DNA of 64,000 nt from Salvator merianae (lineage: Eukaryota; Chordata; Lepidosauria; Squamata; Teiidae), in NCBI GenBank assembly GCA_003586115.2, contig QVOM02000073.1:37436876-37500875 (forward strand). The letters run 5' to 3'. Shown here one piece after another: positions 1-11,551 of this stretch. Made by a program: the position numbers and the translations under genes. A model generated the notes under the pieces. The model was not told the origin of the DNA and made no database searches. It worked only from the letters and a program-made list of their open reading frames with translations. How positions within the stretch are numbered: the stretch's first letter is position 1; each line of letters begins with the position of its first letter.

Positions 1-412
1 TTCTATTCAAATTCCATAGCCAGACATTTTTAAAATTTCAAAAGTTTCCAGTGTGAACGGAACGACCATTTAAAAGAAGTGCATTTCCTAGCAGGAGAAG
101 AGATAGAAGGACTGACAGATGAGGAGCAGTGGGGAACCCTAAGTTAGACATCCTTGAATACTTTTGTTCATTCACATTTTAAGCAAATTAACATGATTTG
201 TACTTTCCAGATTAATACAGGAATGGATTCTTCAATTTCTCTTTTGGTTCTTCAATTTCTCTTAATTTTGCAAAGCAGCTCCTAACCAAACACTTATGAA
301 ATGCATATTTTAGGGGCAAATTCCAGAATGACCAGAACACATATACAATCAGGCAAATTCCAAATTAAAATAGTACAGTAACAGCCAAACAGTAATTCAA
401 GATTCCAGCATA

Positions 413-745
413 TGGGCCTTTTCACACTGGCATAGTCCTAGCGGTGCAGTGGCCATTTGCACTGTGAATGGTAGAATAGCCCCATACTGGGCCACCAGCA
501 CTTGCAGTGCGAATGCAGGTCCAGTCGCCATACAGTGGCTGGTGATCATGTTGCGGTGTGCGACTGCACAGCCACAGCCACCCCACCCTCTGCAAACACT
601 GCTGACCAAAGCTATCCAGCTGCTCCCTGTCAAACTGTGAACAGTGTTTTAGCTGTCCACATCTAGTAGCAGGTGGAAGCAGTTGTAGACGCTCACAGTC
701 ACGGTGGCAATGGAGTGCCTTAATGGCAGCTCCTAGTTTTAATAG
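413..745. repeat. unclassified GC-rich repeat beginning GGGCCTTTTCACACT
   Basis: The start word GGGCCTTTTCACACT recurs at 28755 in another GC-rich island. The interior is rich in GCAGTGGCC- and TGCACTG-like words, as in the other GC-rich inserts. Probably a nonautonomous DNA element. No target duplication was found, and the ORFs over it are not gene-like. Confidence 0.35.
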
Positions 746-1629
746 CACTTTCGCAGAATTTGACTATATCCTTACAGTATGAAGGATTTGAGTTCACCAG
801 CAAAGAAGAGGTATAAAAGGTATCAGATCAACCAGGAAAGGGTCTTAGTATGTGTAGAATATATCTACTTTGAACATCATTATTCACTGAGCAGTGAAGA
901 AAGAAGTGGTTGATTGCCGATGCAGTTATCCAGGCAGGGGCAAATCCTCTTAGCAAGAGAATTTTCTTCTGTCTCCTGCCCAACAACGCCAACGGGCAAG
1001 ACATTAAAGTGCAGCAAAGTAAATGGGTTTTGTTGGTTAGAAATGTGCACAAGGCTTAAATACTGTTCAGAGCGAGAGATGGTGTTGGAAGGGAATTCCA
1101 CTTGTCATTTTGGAACTCCGTGTCTCAAATATGTTCCCTAAATGTTTCTCAGGCTTTTTGCCAACCCAGAGCCAGCACAAAGGATGAGGAGCACATATAT
1201 TGAAACTGAAGCGTACTAAATGCATTTGTTGTACATTTTAAAAAACACAAATTATTGCACAATGGATTCATGAGTTAGAATATGCAAAACAGACTTGATC
1301 TGAAAACAGACTGGCTGTTCCTATGCTAATTTGAATATTGTGTACTCCTTCCTCTGCTGTCAGAGATGTTTGGGGAACAACATACATGTGACCTTTTTTT
1401 CTCTATTGCAATTAAAAACTAGAAGTATTTTTACAACGTCAAATTCCGGTATTTACTTTTTGTTATTTAACATTGATATTCAGTTTTTGATCCATTTATT
1501 GTGACATACCCTACCACCTTCCAGAAAAAAGCCACTTGGACTGCTTTTTAAAAAATATTTTAGCAGAAAAGCCAATAAATGGAACTATCAGTTATATCCC
1601 TCTCCCAACCCCATGCATTTCTGACTTTA

Positions 1630-1740
1630 GACTGTGCATGGCTTTTACCCTTGTTTTTAATCCTTTGTGTAAATTGCTTTGAGATTTTTTAAAATGAGGA
1701 ATGGTATGTAAATGTTTTTAAATAAATAAGTAATAAATAG
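1630..1740 (+). mobile_element. L2-type LINE 3' end
   Basis: The sequence resembles the common 3' end of squamate L2 elements: a stretch reading TGTAAATTGCTTTGAGA, then an AT-rich part ending in AAATAAATAAG-type tetranucleotides. It is short and diverged, inside the SH3PXD2B intron. Confidence 0.5.
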
Positions 1741-4700
1741 ACTATACCTCCATAGCTATATGCAGATAAAAATTTCTGGGCTGTGCTAGCAGTAGCTGAA
1801 TGTTATGTGGAATATTAACTCCAAAGCATGGTTTTTTGGAACAAGTTTATAGGTTCTCTTCCAAATCCCATTGTAAATATTATATGTATATTTTTGTATT
1901 TCTATCTTGCCCTATACTGACAATCTTAAGAAATATCACAGTTTAAAATGATACATTAAAAGGAATAATAAAAAGAATTAAAAATATTGAAAAACAGTGA
2001 ATTAATAAAGCAAAAAAAAAAGTAGCTTTGTATCTTACAGAGTTTGTCAGGTCTAGTTTTGATAACTGTGAACAAATATGAAAACCCTTCAGTTAGAGAG
2101 CGTTTTGGCAGTACCTCTGCCACTGGGTTTCTTTTAGAAGAGTGCATTTCAGGCTCAGGTGGAAAGCATGCTTTGGTGTTCCAAGCCTTCTGCTGAACCA
2201 GTGTCAGCCACCACACCTTCTGCTGTACTGATGGCACTGGCAGCCAGTGGCAAATGTGTGCTGACAGCGAAAATCTGTTTCAAAGGAGCCCAAGTTTGTT
2301 AAAGGCTTGTCAGCGGGTGTCATCTGATCCTAGCATTTGTGCTTCTAGTTATGGAGGTGGTGCTGCCTCCGGCTGCTGCCTGTCTCCTTTTCTATGGCAA
2401 ATGTGCTTGAAGTCACACTGAAGGTTTAGAAGTAGGGCTGTGTGGGAGATTAAAGGATTTTGATGATTTTAAATCTTTTTCAAAAAAGGAAAAGCATAGA
2501 TGCCGAAGAAGAAAATTTCTCTGTCTATTTTAGGGAACAAATAAAGGCAAAAACCTCAAGCTGCCTTGAAAGTAATTTTAAAATGCATGCAGTTCTTTTT
2601 GCTTTGTAATTATCTGTAATGTAAGAAAAAGCTCTCTTTTTATGTGTTTATGTGCCATGCAAGAGTATGCCTGGGGCCGTGTCTATATAATGCATATAAT
2701 GGGAGTGGGAGACAGTGGCTTTCCCCACATTACGTTCAGGGTTGGAGCATCTGTAGGCCCTTTAGAAGTACAAGGCTACCAACCCCCATTAAGCTTTTCC
2801 AATATGGCCAGTGACCAGGGATGATGAAACTGGGAGCCCAGTGGTTTTGTTGATATCTCTGATCTCATCTTACTATAGCAGAATAAGCAGCCCAATGGTA
2901 TCACATTGCTGTGGCCCATTAGAATTCCATGCCTCTTGCCAGATGGCCAGTCCACTCTACTGATTGAGTTTGAGTTGTTCTTGATGTTGAACCTGAAAGA
3001 CAGAACAGGTACATTGCTGGCAGAGATAATCTTGGGAGTGGTATTAGAAGCTTCCTACACAGCAGAACTGGGGGATTTCAACATCCAAGCTGGGGTTACC
3101 TCCAGTCTTCCAGCTCAGGTTTTCATAGGCTCCATGGCAATCACAGGACTAGCTCAGTGCATAAGAACCAAGTCAGATGCACAAATCAAAATCACATTGA
3201 TTGTAATCGAGTAGACCCAAAGAGTAACACAACAGTTAAAATGTGCAATTTACAGTCTTGAGTCCACAAAAAAGTTCAGCAAATTGCTGCTGAAGTCAAA
3301 ACACTGTTTTTTGGATCACTGAATGTTCCCTTGGTTTGATTCCTGCAGCCCGAAATTTGACCACTGCAGAAATCACATTAGGCATGTGGTCAGATAGTAA
3401 ACATTTCATGTAAGTGATCTTCCCGATAAGGATTTTAGTAAGGAACAGTCTATCCTAAATCAGTGTGAAAGTTACAGACTAAAAGTACATTATTTCTTGG
3501 CATATAAGACCCACATACAATTTGCCAGGAAATAGGAAAGATAAATATGAAATGGGATGCAGGGTGATTTTAGGAGAAGTTAGTTTGGAAGAAATGTAGG
3601 TCTTGTATGGAAAGAAAATACAGTACATGTTCACTGATTTGACTTAAGTGTTGTTTCATGTGCAGAAGGGATTCCCAGCAATCTACCTAGCAAGATCTGA
3701 ATAGAAAGAACATTTAATCTAGCCTCAGTAAAAGCAGTCCAGTGATCACTGCTATTAGGATTATTTAAGTATGAGGCCATATGCTAGTCATTACAGTAAA
3801 AGATACGTGGAAGCACTGGGAAGCAGAATAGTTGGCTTTAGCTATCAGCTTTTGAAAGGCTATATCTCAAAGTCTTTGTTTATTACAGAATACAGCTAAG
3901 CATAGCTTCATTCTAAAACAAGTAGTCTAGAAACAGACCAACCAGGCAGATTTTCTGAATTAATAACTTGTACCAAGAATGAATAAATGCAGCTATACTT
4001 GTCCATGATTTGGTCTTTGCTGCACAGTAGGTTGGTGATTATCATTGATCAAGGGATGCTGATATGTTGGTTGCCATTAACAAATCATTTGCAGATAAAG
4101 TTTCGGCTTACAGCAGCAATAGCCTTCTGCCGGGAGGGAAGGCATATTGAGATGGTCTGCCCCCAGAGACTTAAGGAATCTGAGAGATTTGTGAACACTC
4201 TGCAATATTTTCCATTGGCATGGATGGTGTTCTTGTTGAGCCTTGGGTGTCGCATTGGAATCATCACATAAGTAGGGCCATTAACATGATCATTCTCAAA
4301 TGCCCCTGCCGTTGCTGTGGAACCCATGAAGTACCTTAGTATTCCACGGAGTTATGGGTGATGAAACAGGGCCAACAATTAGAGAACAAGTTGTGTAAAT
4401 CCTGTTGTGACCAAACACAGGATAAACCACAGGTTGTGGAAGTAAAAAAGGAAGGTTTTAACATTGTGTTCCTAAGTAGTCATCAAGCAGAGCTTTTCCA
4501 AGTGGTGAATGGCCCTAGCAAGATCATAATGGGCTAATGCCATCAGAGACCTCCTGTGACAAATTTACAAGACACTTTAGGGACAGAATCACTCAGGTTC
4601 ACATGGAATTGGATGCCACTATGAAGAACAGTCCGACAGAAGTATCCAGAGAATGATCTGGCCAGTCATCTTGGATCAGTTTCAGTTATTGCAGTCTGGA

Positions 4701-4799
4701 TGCTTGTTGAGGCCTGACCAACCTTGACCTGTGCCCATCCTTGCTGATACAAGCTAGGCAGCAAGATGTGGCCAGATGTGCTAAGGAAGTAGTGAATGC

Positions 4800-5465
4800 C
4801 TCATGGGAGGAGAATGCTTGCTAGTCCAGTGCATTCTCACTGGAAGACAGCTGCAGCGACCAGGAGCGGGCTTCATCCATTCCCGATAGCTACCACCGCT
4901 GGTGCAGTAAATAGCAGTCTGCAACCTTTCCTGAAGCTTAAAGTGGGCTTCAGGTAAGGTTGCATTCACACTTACCTGCATCATGGCAGTGGCCATCTTC
5001 CAGGCGATGGGCCCATCGCACATACATGATCCCTGATCACTCATGCGCGATGGGGCAGTCAGGCCCGATTGGGCCCGCGCGACACCCCAATCGGGCCCAT
5101 GTTGCGCCCCATCCGGCATTCTGGTGCCCGATCAGGTGCACGCCAGCTGATTGCCATGGCAGCGGCCTGCAAGTGTCAGACCACTGCCATGACGACCGGG
5201 TGGCTTGCGCGCTGGGCCCTTCAGTGTAGCGCCATTGGGCCTAGCCAGTTGGGCCCACGGCACCTCAAATGGACCTGTACAAAGGAGCAGGCCCCGTTGC
5301 CCATCGTGCCTGAGCATGCACGTGCATTATGCTGCTGCCAGTCGCCATGGCAGTGGCCAGATGCTTTCCAGCTGCTGCCATGGTGAGGATCAAGCATGGC
5401 TAATGGCGTTCGCACCCACAAACAGCGGTAGCCTGCTTCAGGTAAGTGTATAGGCTCCCCTGTGC
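4800..5465. repeat. GC-rich unclassified repeat inside the L2 LINE
   Basis: About 650 bp of strikingly GC-rich sequence interrupts the L2 reading frames. It shares order and motifs with 25690-26070, including a segment with ACTTACCTGC near one end and GTAGCCTGCTTCAG near the other. Both copies carry CCATGGCAG- or CATGGCAG-like words. The ends are partly self-complementary, suggesting a nonautonomous DNA transposon, but I could not define terminal repeats or a target duplication. Confidence 0.45.
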
Positions 5466-5849
5466 AGACAGTGTCTGTCTCCCTGGGAACTATCCTGTAG
5501 GGTTCCTCAGAGATTGATATAATTCCCTATGCTTTTCAACATCTATGTGAATCCACAGAGAACATTCATCAGGAAATTCGGAGTGAGCTGCCATTATTCT
5601 ACTGGTGGCACCCAGCTTTGTCTCTCCATTCCAGACCAGAGAAGGCAATTCAGGTGCTTGACTCTTGCCTAGAGGTAGTATTGGTCTGGATGTTGACCAG
5701 TAAATTGAAGCTGAATCCAGGCAAGACAGAAATATTGTGTGTCACAGGATCTCCAGTCCACGAAGTAGAGAAATACCCTCATCTTGATTGGGTTGCATTT
5801 CCCTGGGTGAAACATATACACAGTTAGGGTGTATTCTGGACTCATCTAT

Positions 5850-6055
5850 GTCACTTATTTATTTATTTATTTATTTATTTGGTTTATTTATATGACACCC
5901 TGAAACCTAGACTTTCAGAGCAGCTCACAATATATAATATTAATCAAGTCTGTGTCCTCAGGCTTACAATATAAAAAAAGACATGATAAACAAGGAAAAG
6001 GGGACTGGAACAGGGGAGTTTAATAAAATTGGAACAGGCGGAACTTGCTGGCATT
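5850..6055. repeat. TTTA-headed interspersed repeat inserted in the L2 LINE
   Basis: A (TTTA)n run at 5854-5880 is followed by GGTTTATTTATATGACACCC and a stretch of the type seen in many squamate repeats (CAGAGCAGCTCACAATAT). L2 coding similarity resumes after it. A related TTTATTT-headed piece lies at 25495-25620. Confidence 0.5.
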
Positions 6056-6960
6056 AGTCTCTTTCAGGACTGATGGAGTAAGCTGGGATGGCTGCCATCT
6101 GCTGCCCTTGGAGCTTAGGTGGTGGCTGTGGCCAGGAATGCCTAGTTGCAGTTCTAGCTGATTCATGAGCTCTGGCCCTTTCTGGACAGAGATAGCTTAG
6201 CTACAATAATCCATGCTCTGATGGCCTCTAGACCACACTATTGTAATGCACAGTATATAGGCCAGGTGCATATCACACAAAGGAATTGCATTGTTTGACA
6301 GTTTACTACGGTGCCCAATTTAACATTGATTTATAAAGCCCATTTTAAGCAACTAGGACCGAAAATATCTAAAGAGCACTTCCTCCCTTACAGACCTGCC
6401 TATACATTAAGATCACCTGGAGAAGCCCTCTTGGGAGTGCCATCACCCTCAAGAGCTGAAGTGGTGAGGACTCATGAAAGGGCCTTCTCTATGCTAACTC
6501 TGTATTTATTTATTCTTTATACAAGAGGCATATTGCACATAAAATAAATAATACAAGATTCTTCGGTGTCTGCAATCTATCTAGAATTGCACCAGTCACT
6601 CTTGTTCTAAGGTGATCGTATTGCCCTTCTTTGTCTCAATCAGTTTCTACCTGGAGACTTACTATTTTAGCACAGCAAACTGCCTTTTATAATCTTTCTT
6701 TTATAACAAGGCACACACATCTTTGACCTCTCTAGGAAAAGGTTCAAGACAGCCAATTGAGCGAATGTGTGTGAGATACTTGAAAAAAAACTAATGAGGG
6801 ATCCTTCTTGCTGAGTCATTTTGGAATTGTAATTTGAGGCGTCGATTGTGCTTCACAAGTGTGGCGGTGGATTTGGTTGGCTTGCCTTGGAATTCATGGC
6901 TAGCATAATGCAAGACAAGAATCCACATGATCAACTGACAAGCAATTCGTATTATATCAG

Positions 6961-7187
6961 GTATCAAGGTCAGGAGGGCTGGGCCCCGGCATCATACCTG
7001 AAAAAGGGGAGTGGGGATATGTACCCACCAAAAGTTGGATCTGCAGCTTCTGCCCATTCGTATGCACTGGATTTGGATGGAATTTCCCGGCCGCAGAACT
7101 CGGCAGGTCGAGATAAAGAAGGCTCAAGCAACCAAAGAGATGGAAGATTTGACGGTCGTCCTTTGCCAAATGTGGACCTGAAAAGAA
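6961..7187 (+). CDS. SH3PXD2B: SH3PXD2B exon: end of SH3 domain 2 and following linker
   Basis: Internal coding exon of TKS4, the PX- and SH3-domain scaffold that recruits actin regulators and proteases to podosomes. The first residues ([15 protein letters not shown]) are the last strands of an SH3 fold, with the conserved GWAPASYL signature. The rest is a low-complexity linker containing ALDLDGISR and [10 protein letters not shown], which match my recollection of vertebrate TKS4 between SH3-2 and SH3-3. The acceptor is the AG ending at 6960 and the donor is GTAAGT at 7188. The exon is 227 nt: it starts with the last base of a codon and ends with the first base of the next, which fits the following 50-nt exon. 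The pyrimidine tract is weak, so the exact acceptor is less certain than the donor. The N-terminal PX domain, SH3-1 and the first half of SH3-2 lie upstream of the window. Confidence 0.9.
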
Positions 7188-7886
7188 GTAAGTTGGAAGC
7201 AGTGAACAAAGTGTTAAGTTCTTTTTCAGCAAATCTAGCCAGACATGCTGCCAGGAAACTTGCAGGGGTCTATCTCTTCAGACTTAGGCTTGTATGCAGT
7301 AACAGTTAGGTATTTAAGACAGCTAAGACCGAGAGTGAGTTACAGAATCTTTGTATATATTTTGTGTTGCTTGCTGATTCTTCTGTACCCCACTATATTA
7401 TCTCTAAAAAAAGATGGTATAGGGAGGTCAATGATTAGTTTCATTTCACTTCTTATCAGATTGCTGCATGGTTTATTCTGGACATATATTCTAATGCTCA
7501 CATCTGCCTCCTGAATGAGTCCTAGTGGGTAATATGTAGGTTTTCCAAGTTTTAAGTTCTTTGAAATCCCTTATATATGTATACGCTTTGCTGAACCCCA
7601 TTCTTTCTCTTTCACCACCCCTTACATGCTTTGGAATATTAACACTTTGTCAAGGATCTTAAAGACATCAGTTGCTGAATTGTTAAGGCACTGATTTCAG
7701 TCAATTCTCAGAAACATAAATAGTATGGAAGACAATATTCCAATACACCTGGGAGGAAGAGTAAGGAAGGCTGAAGGTATCCTTTCATTAGGGTGGGGAG
7801 GTGTGGCTTTACTAACTCTTTCTGAGTATCGTCTTCAGAAGATATTTGTGATACCCTTGAATAGCAGTGTAATACTGTCTTAACAG

Positions 7887-7936
7887 AGTCACCAAAGATG
7901 AGACAGAGACCCCCTCCTCGTCGAGATCACACAATA
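7887..7936 (+). CDS. SH3PXD2B: SH3PXD2B 50-nt linker exon, copy 1
   Basis: Short internal exon encoding (K)SPKMRQRPPPRRDHTI, a basic proline-rich linker just before SH3 domain 3. The acceptor AG ends at 7886 and the donor GTAAGT starts at 7937. It begins with two bases that complete the split codon left by the exon ending at 7187, and it ends on a codon boundary that joins the exon at 10460. It lies within the first unit of a 569-bp tandem duplication, and an identical exon follows at 8456. Because 50 is not a multiple of three, exactly one copy can be used. Joining both puts the second copy in frame as Ser-His-Gln-Arg-stop, and skipping both shifts the frame. The sequence does not show which copy is spliced. 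Confidence 0.85.
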
Positions 7937-8221
7937 GTAAGTATGGGTCTCCATCTGAGTTTACTTATGGATTTTTGCTGCACATCTAAATTCATGATTT
8001 AAAAGAGCAAAATACATTTTAAAAGGTCAGCATACTGAGGAATTTCTTAATTTTCCAATAAATACAATGTACTAATTAACTGTGAAGGGCTAAAGCATCT
8101 TGCTGCTTTTTCCTTCTAATGGGTGTAAAGTGAATAAATAGGGAATGTGACACTTTCTAATTCAGGTTTGCCAACCCCAAACAGCTGATTTTCAAGATTT
8201 GAACTTGGAGAGATAAAAATG

Positions 8222-8380
8222 TAAGAACATAAGAGGAACCCTGCTGGATCAGGCCATGGGCAATCTAGTCCAGCATCTTGTTTCAGAGAGTGGCCCACCA
8301 ATTGCTTCTGGACATTCTCAAGCAGAAGACAAAGGCAAAACCTTCACCTGCTCTCAACTCCCTGTAAATAGCCTTTAGAG
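8222..8380 (-). mobile_element. CR1-like LINE 3' fragment (first copy in duplication)
   Basis: The plus strand reads AAGAACATAAGAGGAACCCT, GCTGGATCAGGCC and then CAATCTAGTCCAGCATC, the familiar reverse complement of a reptile LINE 3' region. The longer copy at 21377-22120 shows it joined to a CR1-like ORF end on the minus strand. It is duplicated at 8791-8949. Confidence 0.6.
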
Positions 8381-8455
8381 TTAACTCTTTCTGAGTATCG
8401 TCTTCAGAAGATATTTGTGATACCCTTGAATAGCAGTGTAATACTGTCTTAACAG

Positions 8456-8505
8456 AGTCACCAAAGATGAGACAGAGACCCCCTCCTCGTCGAGATCACA
8501 CAATA
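8456..8505 (+). CDS. SH3PXD2B: SH3PXD2B 50-nt linker exon, copy 2 (tandem duplicate)
   Basis: Second copy of the linker exon, 569 bp downstream of the first and identical to it, including the acceptor and the GTAAGT donor. The surrounding intron sequence is also copied. It is an alternative to copy 1 rather than an addition, because using both introduces a stop after four codons. It could be a true recent duplication giving a mutually exclusive exon pair, or a false duplication in the assembly (two haplotypes or an unresolved overlap joined in series). A single base differs between the units that I could find (8045 versus 8614). Confidence 0.75.
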
Positions 8506-8790
8506 GTAAGTATGGGTCTCCATCTGAGTTTACTTATGGATTTTTGCTGCACATCTAAATTCATGATTTAAAAGAGCAAAATACATTTTAAAAGGTCAGC
8601 ATACTGAGGAATTCCTTAATTTTCCAATAAATACAATGTACTAATTAACTGTGAAGGGCTAAAGCATCTTGCTGCTTTTTCCTTCTAATGGGTGTAAAGT
8701 GAATAAATAGGGAATGTGACACTTTCTAATTCAGGTTTGCCAACCCCAAACAGCTGATTTTCAAGATTTGAACTTGGAGAGATAAAAATG

Positions 8791-8949
8791 TAAGAACATA
8801 AGAGGAACCCTGCTGGATCAGGCCATGGGCAATCTAGTCCAGCATCTTGTTTCAGAGAGTGGCCCACCAATTGCTTCTGGACATTCTCAAGCAGAAGACA
8901 AAGGCAAAACCTTCACCTGCTCTCAACTCCCTGTAAATAGCCTTTAGAG
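8791..8949 (-). mobile_element. CR1-like LINE 3' fragment (second copy in duplication)
   Basis: Identical to the fragment at 8222-8380 because the whole 569-bp unit is duplicated. Its end coincides with the end of the duplicated unit. Confidence 0.6.
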
Positions 8950-9202
8950 GCATCCTGTCTGTTTCTCCAAAGTGGAGGTGGTATCTAGACATCAAATCTA
9001 GTAGCCAAAGTTATACCTCTTCAGCAGCTCCCCTAATATCTGTGTGTTTTGGGATCTATAAAGTTTGGCAGTACCAAATCCTTACCAAATAAAAATTAGG
9101 GAGTGAGTAATTAAGTTCTCCTCCTATTAATACTAACACACTTTCATATTTGTAATTTTTAACTGGGTTTTAACCTGGCCTGGGATATAAATAAATAAAT
9201 AA

Positions 9203-9204
9203 AA

Positions 9205-9240
<36 letters not shown>

Positions 9241-9275
9241 ACGAACAAGGATAAACTGTGATGTTAAAATGATAA

Positions 9276-9314
<39 letters not shown>

Positions 9315-9325
9315 TAATAATAAAA
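9203..9325. repeat. (AAAG)n and (AAT)n microsatellites
   Basis: A (GAAA)n run at about 9203-9240 is followed by (AAT)n at about 9275-9325, in an SH3PXD2B intron. Both are pure or nearly pure and likely polymorphic. Confidence 0.95.
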
Positions 9326-9885
9326 TATAGGTATTCTCATACAGGCATGGGAGAAGAGAATTGAAAGCAAACACAATTCAAACTTTTTTTTATGATATGG
9401 GCCAGTTCTATTATCAAAACCTATTACGATATACCATACTTCCAGTCCAGAGCCATTTCCAGCAGTGGCCAATGAGATGTGGAAGGAACCAGGCAGTGAT
9501 CCATCATTAGCCTCTGACGTGTGCAAATTGTGTGTTTTTCCATCAAGGCAAGGCATAAATTATAGCCACTCTGCTACACCTGCTGCAAAGATCAGAGCTC
9601 ACCCTTTCAAGCTTGAAAATGTCAATATGTTGAAAGTCCCTGAAACCTTAAAGCCCCCTTGATTTCCTCCTCCATTTGTAATGGCCATAACTCATCCCTT
9701 CCTTTATTAAATTATTATTTATTAATATTGGGTGGCTGTATAAATCAAATAAATTTATAGTTCACCTGCTATCAAAGTATATAAGTACTTTACAACCATG
9801 CAGTGTTTAAATCATGTAAGGGTGTTCAAAATACTGTTTCAAATGCTTTACAAAGTATTCATAATAACTATCCCCTCTTACAGAA

Positions 9886-9908
9886 GCGTGCTAGGTGAGA
9901 CACCTAGC
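9886..9908. repeat. short perfect hairpin
   Basis: GTGCTAGGTG and CACCTAGCAC-type arms flank a 3-base loop. It may mark the end of an uncharacterised inverted-repeat element in the SH3PXD2B intron. The rest of 9331-10459 shows nothing I can name. Confidence 0.5.
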
Positions 9909-10441
9909 ACATGTGGCTCTAGAGCAAAATGAGCACTTACCTCTGTTCACCTTGCAGCTAATTTTCCCTCCCAGTCTTTTTTCAAACCTCAAGAAGCCGT
10001 GGGCAGCCATCACCATGCCAGGCCACACGATGGCACCATCATGTCACCTAACATGATATCGAGTCTGCTGAGGCTTCTTCCAACTCCTGCAAAGCCCCAG
10101 ACAATAAACTTATTAAGATATCTTTTACAGGCCTGACAAAGGCCAGTCAAACCCCAAAAGGCCTGAAATCAAAGCAGGCCACACAACAGTAGACAGTCCA
10201 GCTCCCTCCAGCCCTTCAAAGTTGGAAGTCCATCTCCTGATAGATTCTTGAGGTCCTAGCACTAACATCTCCTCTGGAACTCTGGAAGCTCATTCCCAGG
10301 CCTAAGCATGGCAGACATTTCTGTCATATCTGATCCTGGAGCTGCTAGAATTATTTTCCATGTTGTCCATTCTGGTTATGGGGGGTAGTGGGATGCAGTC
10401 CATTGCCTCTTTTCTTTAAACTGAAGTAGGATGATGGGTAA

Positions 10442-10618
<177 letters not shown>

Positions 10619-11551
10619 TAACTTTTGAGATTTTTCACCTAGTTCATTAGTAAGAAGAGCAAGATGGCTTTGGGTTTGTAAAAGAAATTCTATCCCTGCA
10701 GGATATGGTATAAGTATCCTTATTCAAAAGTGAATTGTCGTAGTCTGCTAATTTTTTTGTGTTGGCTGTGCTTGAAATGTCATTCTGATTGGTAACATCT
10801 GAATCTGATTTGAAAACCCTGGAATCCTGCCAGTGTGGTTATATATGGATTGGTACTGACCTCTAGTGGCTCCTCTGTGCTTTGTCTTATGCTTCTGGAA
10901 TCTTCAGATGAATACAGAAAGTGGGAAGGTAACCCTCTGTTTTTACGCTCTGTATATGCATCTACTTGCAGGATAACATATTATATTTAGTAACACAGAT
11001 TAGCTAGAAATACTTACATCATAATTTGCAAAGGCTAAGAGGAGGTCCAAATACTAATGATGAAAAGATAAGGCTTGAGTTTCTGTTGAATGCGGAATTG
11101 CACCCAGTTGCCTTTTTAAAAAAATGACATCTACATGGTAAAGTTATATTTTTAAAGCATGTGTACACAGGAGACCTTGTGTATCTATGAAGTATAATAT
11201 GAAAAGAGGTTCTCTAAGCACAGTGCTTAATTTCAATTTTACGTTTGTGAGCAGGAATGCTAAAAGAACCAAATGCTATGGTGCATCTATTTTAAGTAGA
11301 ACAATTCTTTCTCCTTCTCATGCTAAAAAATGCCCAAAGTTGTTCTTGTGTGGGTGGAAGCCAAATGACATTTTAAAAAGAGTAACTTGGTAACCTTAGT
11401 ATCTATTTCCAGTGATGGGAATATAGTACACAAATATTTTACTGTTCCTCATCCTCCCAGCACAGTAATCAATATAGTTTTGCTGTGACTAGCTGAAATA
11501 ACTGCTGATGCCAATTCTACTAAAACTCGAGGGATTTGTTTCCTTTTGTAG

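Larger units (their letters stand above)
2830..6550 (+). mobile_element. decayed L2-type LINE with internal insertions
   Basis: Conceptual fragments follow the order of an L2 polyprotein. Around 3060-3160 is an endonuclease piece (GDFNIQAG, SMAITGLAQC). Around 4560-4800 is a piece ahead of the reverse transcriptase (FTRHFRDRITQ, LCPSLL, EVVNASWEE). Around 5490-5830 is a late RT piece (LDSCLEVVLVWM, KLKLNPGKTEILCV). Around 6310-6500 is the C-terminal region (YRPAYTLRSPGEALLGVPS, ERAF). Frames change and stops interrupt, so it is long dead. A GC-rich insert (about 4800-5465) replaces part of the RT, and a second insert beginning with a TTTA repeat sits at 5850-6055. It lies in the SH3PXD2B intron in the same orientation as the gene. 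Confidence 0.7.
7813..8949. repeat. 569-bp tandem duplication spanning an exon
   Basis: Two head-to-tail units, about 7813-8381 and 8382-8949, align base for base. The only difference I found is T at 8045 versus C at 8614. Each unit carries the end of one intron, the 50-nt SH3PXD2B exon, the start of the next intron and a CR1-like LINE 3' fragment, which ends the unit. The near identity means the duplication is very recent or is an assembly artefact. Confidence 0.97.

Noticed and set aside
2906..3214. A 102-codon ORF that might be an upstream SH3PXD2B exon
   Set aside because: Its motifs (GDFNIQAG, SMAITGLAQC) are those of an L2 LINE endonuclease, not a PX or SH3 domain.
8116..8870. Two identical 61-codon minus-strand ORFs, suggesting a duplicated small gene
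   Set aside because: They lie in intron and LINE sequence and are identical only because the 569-bp unit is duplicated.
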